From Chromobotia macracanthus (Eukaryota; Chordata; Actinopteri; Cypriniformes; Botiidae), in the NCBI GenBank assembly GCA_036877525.1, contig JAZGTH010000166.1, forward strand, positions 62,001 through 126,000: a DNA stretch of 64,000 nt. Reading direction: 5' to 3'. This document shows positions 1 to 10,610 of the stretch, one piece after another; position 1 is the stretch's first letter, and each line of letters starts with the position of its first letter. The position numbers and the translations under genes are program-made. The notes below the pieces were generated by a model. It was not told where the DNA came from, did no database searches, and saw only the letters and a list, made by a program, of their open reading frames with translations.

Positions 1-503
1 TGTTTGTCATCAGGCTGGAATTCTGATTCCTTTTTTGCCTGGACTCTACCATTGTTTGCCATGAGGCTGGAATCCTGACATCTTTTTAGCGTGGACTGTA
101 CCATTGTTTTTCTTCAGGGTGGAATCCTGATTCCTTTTTTAGCCTGGACTGTACCATTGTATGTCATCATGGTGGAATCCTGACCCCTATTTAGCCTGGA
201 CTGTACCATTGTTTGTCATAAGGTTGGAATCCTGACCCCTTTTTGCCTGGACTGTACCATCGTTTGTCATAAGGTTGGAATCCTGACTTCTTTTTTAGCA
301 TGGACTGTACCATTGTTTGTCATCATGCTGGAATCCTGACCCCTTTTTGCCTGGACTGTACCATTGTTTGTCATAAGGTTGGAATCCTGACTTCTTTTTA
401 GCATGGACTGTACCATTGTTTGTCATCATGCTGGAATCCTGATACCTTTTTAGCATGGACTGTTCCATTGCTTGTCCTCAGGGTGGAATCCTGATTCCTA
501 TTT

Positions 504-555
504 AGCCTGGACTGTACCATTGTTTGTCATAAGGTTGGAATCCTGACCCCTTTTT
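504..555 (+). repeat. Reference monomer, 52 bp (class cataaggt / cccc)
   Basis: This copy is a convenient type monomer. It starts at AGCCTGG after the T-tract of the previous copy and ends with TTTTT. First variable window TCATAAGGT, second variable window CCCC. It has an RsaI site (GTAC), a HinfI site (GAATC) and no CpG. Other common classes differ mainly in the two windows: catcatgc/tacc, ccatgagtt/cttc, tgttcaggg/cccc, cataaggc/cttc, catcaagc/cttc, ccatgaggc/catc, cctcaggg/ttcc plus TATTT, ttttcaggg/ttcc, and catcaggc with GAATTC/ttcc. The phase chosen for the start is arbitrary. Confidence 0.95.
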
Positions 556-608
556 AGCCTGGACTGTACCATTGTTTGTCATAAAGGTTGGAATCCTGAC
601 TTCTTTTT
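556..608 (+). repeat. 53-bp monomer variant
   Basis: This copy carries one extra A in the first variable window (cataaaggttgg instead of cataaggttgg), giving 53 bp. The corresponding monomers at about 1,654 and 6,380 lack it, so it is a private single-base insertion or a consensus error in an A-run. Confidence 0.85.
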
Positions 609-868
609 AGCATGGACTGTACCATTGTTTGTCATCATGCTGGAATCCTGATACCTTTTTAGCCTGGACTGTACCATTGTTTGCCATGAGTTTGGAATCC
701 TGACTTCTTTTTAGCATGGACTGTACCATTGTTTGCCATGAGTTTGGAATCCTTACTTCTTTTTAGCATGGACTGTACCATTGTTTGTATTCAGGGTGGA
801 ATCCTGACTCCTTTTTAGCCAGGACTGTACCATTGTTTGTCATAAGGCTGGAATCCTGACTTCTTTTT

Positions 869-919
869 AGCATGGACTGTACCATTGTTTGTCTATGGGT
901 GGAATCCTGATTCCTATTT
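869..919 (+). repeat. 51-bp monomer class (ctatgggt / ttcc)
   Basis: The first window is TCTATGGGT, one base shorter than the usual form, giving 51 bp. The class recurs many times, for example near 2,450, 4,580, 7,166, 14,751, 24,676, 33,712, 41,910, 51,624 and 61,063. It is usually followed by TATTT and AGCCTGG, then a cataaggt/cccc monomer. These 51-mers are one reason that HOR periods fall a few bases short of exact multiples of 52. Confidence 0.9.
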
Positions 920-3039
920 AGCCTGGACTGTACCATTGTTTGTCATGAGTTTGGAATCCTGACCCCTTTTTAGGCTGGACTGTACCATTGTTTGTCATAA
1001 GGTTGGAATCCTGACGTCTTTTTTAGCATGGACTGTACCATTGTTTGTCATCATGTTGGATTCCTGATTTCTTTTTAGCATGGACTGTACCATTGTTTGT
1101 CATCAGGCTGGAATTCTGATTCCTTTTTTGCCTGGACTCTACCATTGTTTGCCATGAGGCTGGAATCCTGACATCTTTTTAGCGTGGACTGTACCATTGT
1201 TTTTCTTCAGGGTGGAATCCTGATTCCTTTTTAGCCTGGACTGTACCATTGTATGTCATCATGGTGGAATCCTGACCCCTATTTAGCCTGGACTGTACCA
1301 TTGTTTGTCATAAGGTTGGAATCCTGACCCCTTTTTTGCCTGGACTGTACCATCGTTTGTCATAAGGTTGGAATCCTGACTTCTTTTAGCATGGACTGTA
1401 CCATTGTTTGTCATCATGCTGGAATCCTGACCCCTTTTTTGCCTGGACTGTACCATTGTTTGTCATAAGGTTGGAATCCTGACTTCTTTTTAGCATGGAC
1501 TGTACCATTGTTTGTCATCATGCTGGAATCCTGATACCTTTTTAGCATGGACTGTTCCATTGCTTGTCCTCAGGGTGGAATCCTGATTCCTATTTAGCCT
1601 GGACTGTACCATTGTTTGTCATAAGGTTGGAATCCTGACCCCTTTTTAGCCTGGACTGTACCATTGTTTGTCATAAGGTTGGAATCCTGACTTCTTTTTA
1701 GCATGGACTGTACCATTGTTTGTCATCATGCTGGAATCCTGATACCTTTTTAGCCTGGACTGTACCATTGTTTGCCATGAGTTTGGAATCCTGACTTCTT
1801 TTTAGCATGGACTGTACCATTGTTTGTGTTCAGGGTGGAATCCTGACCCCTTTTTAGCCTGGACTGTACCATTGTTTGTCATAAGGTTGGAATCCTGACC
1901 CCTTTTTTGCCTGGACTGTACCATCGTTTGTCATAAGGTTGGAATCCTGACTTCTTTTTAGCATGGACTGTACCATTGTTTGTCATCATGCTGGAATCCT
2001 GACCCCTTTTTTGCCTGGACTGTACCATTGTTTGTCATAAGGTTGGAATCCTGACTTCTTTTTAGCATGGACTGTACCATTGTTTGTCATCATGCAGGAA
2101 TCCTGATACCTTTTTAGCATGGACTGTACCATTGCTTGTCCTCAGGGTGGAATCCTGATTCCTATTTAGCCTGGACTGTACCATTGTTTGTCATAAGGTT
2201 GGAATCCTGACTTCTTTATAGCATGGACTGTACTATTGTTTGTCATCATGCTGGAATCCTGATACCTTTTTAGCCTGGACTGTACCATTGTTTGCCATGA
2301 GTTTGGAATCCTGACTTCTTTTTAGCATGGACTTTACCATTGTTTGTGTTCAGGGTGGAATCCTGACCCCTTTTTAGCCTGGACTGTACCATTGTTTGTC
2401 ATAAGGCTGGAATCCTGACTTCTTTTTAGCATGGACTGTACCATTGTTTGTCTATGGGTGGAATCCTGATTCCTATTTAGCCTGGACTGTACCATTGTTT
2501 GTCATAAGGTTGGAATCCTGACCCCTTTTTAGCCTGGACTGTACCATTGTTTGTCATAAGGTTGGAATCCTGACGTCTTTTTAGCATGGACTGTACCATT
2601 GTTTGTCATCAAGTTAGAATCCTGACTTCTTTTTAGCATGGACTGTACCATTGTTTGTCATCAGGCTGGAATTCTGATTCCTTTTTTGCCTGGACTCTAC
2701 CATTGTTTGCCATGAGGCTGGAATCCTGACATCTTTTTAGCATGGACTGTACCATTGCTTGTCCTCAGGGTGGAATCCTGATTCCTATTTAGCCTGGACT
2801 GTACCATTGTTTGTCATAAGGCTGGAATCCTGAATGCTTTTTAGCCTGGACTGTACCATTGTTTGTCATCAAGCTGGAATTCTGACTTCTTTTTAGCATG
2901 GACTGTACCATTGTTTGTTTTCAGGGTGGAATCCTGATTCCTTTTTAGCCTGGACTCTACCATTGTTTGTCATCAGGCTGGAATTCTGATTCCTTTTTTG
3001 CCTGGACTGTACCATTGTTTGTCATAAGGTTGGAATCCT

Positions 3040-3670
3040 GACTTCTTTTTAGCATGGACTGTACCATTGTTTGTCATCATGCTGGAATCCTGATACCTTT
3101 ATAGCATGGACTGTACCATTGCTTGTCCTCAGGGTGGAATCCTGATTCCTATTTAGCCTGGACTGTACCATTGTTTGTCATAAGGTTGGAATCCTGACCC
3201 CTTTTTAGCCTGGACTGTACCATTATTTGTCATAAGGTTGGAATCCAGACTTCTTTTTAGCATGGACTGTACCATTGTTTGTGTTCAGGGTGGAATCCTG
3301 ACCCCTTTTTAGCCTGGACTGTACCATTGTTTGTCATAAGGCTGGAATCCTGACTTCTTTTTAGCATGGACTGTACCATTGTTTGTCATCATGCTGGAAT
3401 CCTGATACCTTTATAGCATGGACTGTACCATTGCTTGTCCTCAGGGTGGAATCCTGATTCCTATTTAGCCTGGACTGTACCATTGTTTGTCATAAGGTTG
3501 GAATCCTGACCCCTTTTTAGCCTGGACTGTACCATTATTTGTCATAAGGTTGGAATCCAGACTTCTTTTTAGCATGGACTGTACCATTGTTTGTGTTCAG
3601 GTGGAATCCTGACCCCTTTTTAGCCTGGACTGTACCATTGTTTGTCATAAGGCTGGAATCCTGACCCCTT
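3040..3670. repeat. 6-monomer HOR (312 bp), about two units
   Basis: Two consecutive units of six monomers are exactly 312 bp apart: the TTTATAGCATGG junction occurs at about 3,100 and 3,412, and the private CATTATTTGTC variant at 3,221 and 3,533. Each unit contains the rare GGAATCCAGAC variant. Class order is cataagg/cttc, catcatgc/tacc, cctcaggg/ttcc, cataaggt/cccc, cattattt-cataaggt/cttc, tgttcagg/cccc. The same HOR returns near 8.1-9.0 kb and 13.0-13.9 kb. Confidence 0.85.
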
Positions 3671-4726
3671 TTTAGCCTGGACTGTACCATTGTTTGTCAT
3701 AAGGTTGGAATCCTGACCCCTTTTTTGCCTGGACTGTACCATCGTTTGTCATAAGGTTGGAATCCTGACTTCTTTTTAGCATGGACTGTACCATTGTTTG
3801 TCATCATGCTGGAATCCTGATACCTTTTTAGCATGGACTGTACCATTGCTTGTCCTCAGGGTGGAATCCTGATTCCTTTTTAGCCTGGACTGTACCATTG
3901 TATGTCATCATGGTGGAATCCTGACCCCTATTTAGCCTGGACTGTACCATTGTTTGTCATAAGGTTGGAATCCTGACCCCTTTTTTGCCTGGACTGTACC
4001 ATCGTTTGTCATAAGGTTGGAATCCTGACTTCTTTTTTAGCATGGACTGTACCATTGTTTGTCATCATGCTGGAATCCTGACCCCTTTTTTGCCTGGACT
4101 GTACCATTGTGTGTCATAAGGTTGGAATCCTGACTTCTTTTTAGCATGGACTGTACCATTGTTTGTCATCATGCTGGAATCCTGATACCTTTATAGCATG
4201 GACTGTACCATTGCTTGTCGTCAGGGTGGAATCCTGATTCCTATTTAGCCTGGACTGTACCATTGTTTGTCATAAGGTTGGAATCCTGACCCCTTTTTAG
4301 CCTGGACTGTACCATTGTTTGTCATAAGGTTGGAATCCTGACTTCTTTTTAGCATGGACTGTACCATTGTTTGTCATCATGCTGGAATCCTGATACCTTT
4401 TTGCCTGGACTGTACCATTGTTTGCCATGAGTTTGGAATCCTGACTTCTTTTTAGCATGGACTGTACCATTGTTTGTGTTCAGGGTGGAATCCTGACCCC
4501 TTTTTAGCCTGGACTGTACCATTGTTTGTCATAAGGCTGGAATCCTGACTTCTTTTTAGCATGGACTGTACCATTGTTTGTCTATGGGTGGAATCCTGAT
4601 TCCTATTTAGCCTGGACTGTACCATTGTTTGTCATAAGGTTGGAATCCTGACCCCTTTTTAGGCTGGACTGTACCATTGTTTGTCATAAGGTTGGAATCC
4701 TGACGTCATTTTAGCATGGACTGTAC
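3670..4726. repeat. Satellite monomers linking super-repeat copies 1 and 2
   Basis: Ordinary monomers with a class order close to 1,200-2,000 (including gtatgtcatcatggtgg at about 3,899 and CCATCGTTTG variants). The stretch looks like a further partial copy of the 1.1-2.6 kb barcode rather than a new family. Nothing other than the satellite is present. Confidence 0.75.
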
Positions 4727-7725
4727 CATTGTTTGTCATCATGTTGGAATCCTGACTTCTTTTTAGCATGGACTCTACCATTTTTGCCATGAGGCTGGAA
4801 TCCTGACATATTTTTAGCGTGGACTGTACCATTGTTTTTCTTCAGGGTGGAATCCTGATTCCTTTTTAGCCTTGACTGTACCATTGTATGTCATCATGGT
4901 GGAATCCTGACCCCTATTTAGCCTGGACTGTACCATTGTTTGTCATAAGGTTGGATTCCTGACCCCTTTTTGCCTGTACTGTACCATCGTTTGTCATAAG
5001 GTTGGAATCCTGACTTCTTTTTAGCATGGACTGTACCATTGTTTGTCATCATGCTGGAATCCTGACCCCTTTTTTGCCTGGACTGTACCATTGTTTGTCA
5101 TAAGGTTGGAATCCTGACTTCTTTTTAGCATGGACTGTACCATTGTTTGTCATCATGCTGGAATCCTGATACCTTTTAGCCTGGACTGTACCATTGTTTG
5201 CCATGAGTTTGGAATCCTGACTTCTTTTTAGCATGGACTGTACCATTGTTTGTGTTCAGGGTGGAATCCTGACCCCTTTTTTAGCCTGGACTGTACCATT
5301 GTTTGTCATAAGGTTGGAATCCTGACCCCTTTTTAGCCTGGACTGTACCATTGTTTGTCATAAGGTTGGAATCCTGACTTCTTTTTAGCATGGACTGTAC
5401 CATTGTTTGTCATCATGCTGGAATCCTGATACCTTTTTAGCCTGGACTGTACCATTGTTTGCCATGAGTTTGGAATCCTTACTTCTTTTTAGCATGGACT
5501 GTACCATTGTTTGTATTCAGGGTGGAATCCTGACTCCTTTTTAGCCAGGACTGTACCATTGTTTGTCATAAGGCTGGAATCCTGACTTCTTTTTTAGCAT
5601 GGACTGTACCATTGTTTGTCTATGGGTGGAATCCTGATTCCTATTTAGCCTGGACTGTACCATTGTTTGTCATGAGTTTGGAATCCTGACCCCTTTTTAG
5701 GCTGGACTGTACCATTGTTTGTCATAAGGTTGGAATCCTGACGTCTTTTTAGCATGGACTGTACCATTGTTTGTCATCATGTTGGATTCCTGATTTCTTT
5801 TTAGCATGGACTGTACCATTGTTTGTCATCAGGCTGGAATTCTGATTCCTTTTTGCCTGGACTCTACCATTGTTTGCCATGAGGCTGGAATCCTGACATC
5901 TTTTTAGCGTGGACTGTACCATTGTTTTTCTTCAGGGTGGAATCCTGATTCCTTTTTAGCCTGGACTGTACCATTGTATGTCATCATGGTGGAATCCTGA
6001 CCCCTATTTAGCCTGGACTGTACCATTGTTTGTCATAAGGTTGGAATCCTGACCCCTTTTTGCCTGGACTGTACCATCGTTTGTCATAAGGTTGGAATCC
6101 TGACTTCTTTTTAGCATGGACTGTACCATTGTTTGTCATCATGCTGGAATCCTGACCCCTTTTTTGCCTGGACTGTACCATTGTTTGTCATAAGGTTGGA
6201 ATCCTGACTTCTTTTTAGCATGGACTGTACCATTGTTTGTCATCATGCTGGAATCCTGATACCTTTTTAGCATGGACTGTTCCATTGCTTGTCCTCAGGG
6301 TGGAATCCTGATTCCTATTTAGCCTGGACTGTACCATTGTTTGTCATAAGGTTGGAATCCTGACCCCTTTTTAGCCTGGATTGTACCATTGTTTGTCATA
6401 AGGTTGGAATCCTGACTTCTTTTTAGCATGGACTGTACCATTGTTTGTCATCATGCTGGAATCCTGATACCTTTTTAGCCTGGACTGTACCATTGTTTGC
6501 CATGAGTTTGGAATCCTGACTTCTTTTTAGCATGGACTGTACCATTGTTTGTGTTCAGGGTGGAATCCTGACCCCTTTTTAGCCTGGACTGTACCATTGT
6601 TTGTCATAAGGTTGGAATCCTGACCCCTTTTTTGCCTGGACTGTACCATCGTTTGTCATAAGGTTGGAATCCTGACTTCTTTTTAGCATGGACTGTACCA
6701 TTGTTTGTCATCATGCTGGAATCCTGACCCCTTTTTGCCTGGACTGTACCATTGTTTGTCATAAGGTTGGAATCCTGACTTCTTTTTTAGCATGGACTGT
6801 ACCATTGTTTGTCATCATGCTGGAATCCTGATACCTTTTTAGCATGGACTGTACCATTGCTTGTCCTCAGGGTGGAATCCTGATTCCTATTTAGCCTGGA
6901 CTGTACCATTGTTTGTCATAAGGTTGGAATCCTGACTTCTTTTTAGCATGGACTGTACTATTGTTTGTCATCATGCTGGAATCCTGATACCTTTTTAGCC
7001 TGGACTGTACCATTGTTTGCCATGAGTTTGGAATCCTGACTTCTTTTTAGCATGGACTGTACCATTGTTTGTGTTCAGGGTGGAATCCTGACCCCTTTTT
7101 AGCCTGGACTGTACCATTGTTTGTCATAAGGCTGGAATCCTGACTTCTTTTTAGCATGGACTGTACCATTGTTTGTCTATGGGTGGAATCCTGATTCCTA
7201 TTTAGCCTGGACTGTACCATTGTTTGTCATAAGGTTGGAATCCTGACCCCTTTTTAGGCTGGACTGTACCATTGTTTGTCATAAGGTTGGAATCCTGACG
7301 TCTTTTTAGCATGGACTGTACCATTGTTTGTCATCAAGTTAGAATCCTGACTTCTTTTTAGCATGGACTGTACCATTGTTTGTCATCAGGCTGGAATTCT
7401 GATTCCTTTTTTGCCTGGACTCTACCATTGTTTGCCATGAGGCTGGAATCCTGACATCTTTTTAGCATGGACTGTACCATTGCTTGTCCTCAGGGTGGAA
7501 TCCTGATTCCTATTTAGCCTGGACTGTACCATTGTTTGTCATAAGGCTGGAATCCTGAATGCTTTTTAGCCTGGACTGTACCATTGTTTGTCATCAAGCT
7601 GGAATTCTGACTTCTTTTTAGCATGGACTGTACCATTGTTTGTTTTCAGGGTGGAATCCTGATTCCTTTTTAGCCTGGACTCTACCATTGTTTGTCATCA
7701 GGCTGGAATTCTGATTCCTTTTTTG
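4727..7725. repeat. Super-repeat copy 2 (matches 1-3000)
   Basis: Second copy at an offset of about 4,726 bp. It diverges from copy 1 after the ttttcaggg/ttcc monomer near 7,650-7,725, where this copy continues into a ccatgaggc/catc and ttttcttc module while copy 1 goes to a cataaggt/cttc monomer. At its left end one monomer is shortened (accatttttgccatgagg at 4,777-4,794, where most copies read accattgtttgccatgagg). Confidence 0.8.
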
Positions 7726-10020
7726 CCTGGACTCTACCATTGTTTGCCATGAGGCTGGAATCCTGACATCTTTTTAGCGTGGACTGTACCATTGTTTTTC
7801 TTCAGGGAGGAATCCTGATTCCTTTTTAGCCTGGACTGTACCAATGTATGTCATCATGGTGGAATCCTGACCCCTATTTAGCCTGGACTGTACCATTGTT
7901 TGTCATAAGGTTGGAATCCTGACCCTCTTTTTTGCCTGGACTGTACCATCGTTTGTCATAAGGTTGGAATCCTGACTTCTTTTTAGCATGGACTGTACCA
8001 TTGTTTGTCATCATGCTGGAATCCTGACCCCTTTTTGCCTGGACTGTACCATTGTTTGTCATAAGGTTGGAATCCTGACTTCTTTTTAGCATGGACTGTA
8101 CCATTGTTTGTCATCATGCTGGAATCCTGATACCTTTATAGCATGGACTGTACCATTGCTTGTCCTCAGGGTGGAATCCTGATTCCTATTTAGCCTGGAC
8201 TGTACCATTGTTTGTCATAAGGTTGGAATCCTGACCCCTTTTTAGCCTGGACTGTACCATTATTTGTCATAAGGTTGGAATCCAGACTTCTTTTTAGCAT
8301 GGACTGTACCATTGTTTGTGTTCAGGGTGGAATCCTGACCCCTTTTTAGCCTGGACTGTACTATTGTTTGTCATAAGGCTGGAATCCTGACTTCTTTTTA
8401 GCATGGACTGTACCATTGTTTGTCATCATGCTGGAATCCTGATACCTTTATAGCATGGACTGTACCATTGCTTGTCCTCAGGGTGGAATCCTGATTCCTA
8501 TTTAGCCTGGACTGTACCATTGTTTGTCATAAGGTTGGAATCCTGACCCCTTTTTAGCCTGGACTGTACCATTATTTGTCATAAGGTTGGAATCCAGACT
8601 TCTTTTTAGCATGGACTGTACCATTGTTTGTGTTCAGGGTGGAATCCTGACCCCTTTTAGCCTGGACTGTACCATTGTTTGTCATAAGGCTGGAATCCTG
8701 ACTTCTTTTTAGCATGGACTGTACCATTGTTTGTCATAAGGTTGGAATCCTGACCCCTTTTTAGCCTGGACTGTACCATTATTTGTCATAAGGTTGGAAT
8801 CCAGACTTCTTTTTAGCATGGACTGTACCATTGTTTGTGTTCAGGGTGGAATCCTGACCCCTTTTTAGCCTGGACTGTACCATTGTTTGTCATAAGGCTG
8901 GAATCCTGACTTCTTTTTAGCATGGACTGTACCATTGTTTGTCATCATGCTGGAATCCTGATACCTTTATAGCATGGACTGTACCATTGCTTGTCCTCAG
9001 GGTGGAATCCTGATTCCTATTTAGCCTGGACTGTACCATTGTTTGTCATCATGCTGGAATCCTGATACCTTTTTAGCCTGGACTGTACCATTGTTTGCAA
9101 TGAGTTTGGAATCCTGACTTCTTTTTAGCATGGACTGTACCATTGTTTGTGTTCAGGGTGGAATCCTGACCCCTATTTAGCCTGGACTGTAACATTGTTT
9201 GTCATAAGGTTGGAATCCTGACCCCTTTTTTGCCTGGACTGTACCATCGTTTGTCATCATGCTGGAATCCTGACCCCTTTTTTGCCTGGACTGTACCATT
9301 GTTTGCCATGAGTTTGGAATCCTGACTTCTTTTTAGCATGGACTGTACCATTGTTTGTGTTCAGGGTGGAATCCTGACCCCTTTTTAGCCTGGACTGTAC
9401 CATTGTTTGTCATAAGGTTGGAATCCTGTCCCCTTTTTAGCCTGGACTGTACCATTGTTTGTCATAAGGTTGGAATCCTGACTCCTTTTTAGCATGGACT
9501 GTACCATTGTTTGTCATCATGCTGGAATCCTGATACCTTTTAGCCTGGACTGTACCATTGTTTGCCATGAGTTTGGAATCCTGACTTCTTTTTAGCATGG
9601 ACTGTACCATTGTTTGTCATCATGCTGGAATCCTGATACCTTTTTAGCATGGACTGTACCATTGCTTGTCCTCAGGGTGGAATCCTGATTCCTATTTAGC
9701 CTGGACTGTACCATTGTTTGTCATAAGGTTGGAATCCTGACTTCTTTTTAGCATGGACTGTACCATTGTTTGTCATAAGGCTGGAATCCTGACTTCTTTT
9801 TAGCATGGACTGTACCATTGTTTGTCTATGGGTGGAATCCTGATTCCTATTTAGCCTGGACTGTACCATTGTTTGTCATGAGTTTGGAATCCTGACCCCT
9901 TTTTAGGCTGGACTGTACCATTGTTTGTCATAAGGTTGGAATCCTGACGTCTTTTTAGCATGGACTGTACCATTGTTTGTCATCATGTTGGATTCCTGAT
10001 TTCTTTTTAGCATGGACTGT
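7380..10020. repeat. 4.93-kb super-repeat, copy A (matches 12310-14950)
   Basis: Anchors at an offset of 4,930-4,931 bp: ttcagggagg at 7,801 and 12,731; CATTATTTGTC at 8,258 and 13,189; tttgcaatgag at 9,094 and 14,024. The module includes the monomer with ccaatgtatg, a 6-monomer HOR and a 4-monomer truncated unit (third CATTATTTGTC at 8,777, 13,707 in copy B). Homology also extends back to 3.0-3.7 kb at an offset of about 5,037 bp. Confidence 0.82.
8070..8995. repeat. 6-monomer HOR block, two full units and a truncated one
   Basis: TTTATAGCATGG junctions at about 8,136, 8,448 and 8,967 give spacings of 312 and 519 bp, that is 6 and 10 monomers. CATTATTTGTC variants lie at 8,258, 8,570 and 8,777, spaced 312 and 207 bp. 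The block therefore holds 6-, 6- and 4-monomer units, the last a deletion derivative. Confidence 0.82.
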
Positions 10021-10610
10021 ACCACTGTTTGTCATCAGGCTGGAATCCTGATACCTTTTTAGCCTGGACTGTACCATTGTTTGCCATGAGTTTGGAATCC
10101 TGACTTCTTTTTAGCATGGACTTTACCATTGTTTGTGTTCAGGGTGGAATCCTGACCCCTTTTTAGCCTGGACTGTACCATTGTTTGTCATAAGGCTGGA
10201 ATCCTGACTTCTTTTTAGCATGGACTGTACCATTGTTTGTCTATGGGTGGAATCCTGATTCCTATTTAGCCTGGACTGTACCATTGTTTGTCATAAGGTT
10301 GGAATCCTGACCCCTTTTTAGGCTGGACTGTACCATTGTTTGTCATAAGGTTGGAATCCTGACGTCTTTTTAGCATGGACTGTACCATTGTTTGTCATCA
10401 AGTTAGAATCCTGACTTCTTTTTAGCATGGACTGTACCATTGTTTGTCATCAGGCTGGAATTCTGATTCCTTTTTTGCCTGGACTCTACCATTGTTTGCC
10501 ATGAGGCTGGAATCCTGACATCTTTTTAGCATGGACTGTACCATTGCTTGTCCTCAGGGTGGAATCCTGATTCCTATTTAGCCTGGACTGTACCATTGTT
10601 TGTCATCATG
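9060..10610. repeat. 1.56/1.87-kb duplication, left copy
   Basis: tttgcaatgag at 9,094 recurs at 10,651 (offset 1,557, 30 monomers). Further right, gttggattcc at 9,987 recurs at 11,856 (offset 1,869, 36 monomers). The 312-bp change in offset, exactly six monomers, occurs near 9,300, where this copy jumps from a catcatgc/cccc monomer directly to ccatgagtt. The left copy therefore lacks six monomers present on the right (or the right copy gained them). Confidence 0.8.

Larger units (their letters stand above)
1..3000. repeat. Super-repeat copy 1 (matches 4727-7725)
   Basis: This stretch recurs about 4,726 bp downstream. Shared private variants fix the offset: ttgtattcagg at 785 and 5,511, gtactattg at 2,230 and 6,955, and the ttttcttcagg monomer at 111/4,839 and 1,204/5,929. 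Inside it, 1-1,093 and 1,094-about 2,190 are related as a 21-monomer HOR. The two super-repeat copies differ by whole-monomer gains and losses: around 420-560 this copy has a tacc monomer leading to a gcttgtcctc monomer, where copy 2 (about 5,165-5,340) goes straight to ccatgagtt. That pattern fits unequal exchange followed by local slippage. Confidence 0.8.

Noticed and set aside
504..555. Active tRNA or Pol III gene in each monomer
   Set aside because: The box-B-like motif lacks the critical C, box A is poor and too close, and no cloverleaf can be folded from the 52 bp. Kept only as a hypothesis on origin.
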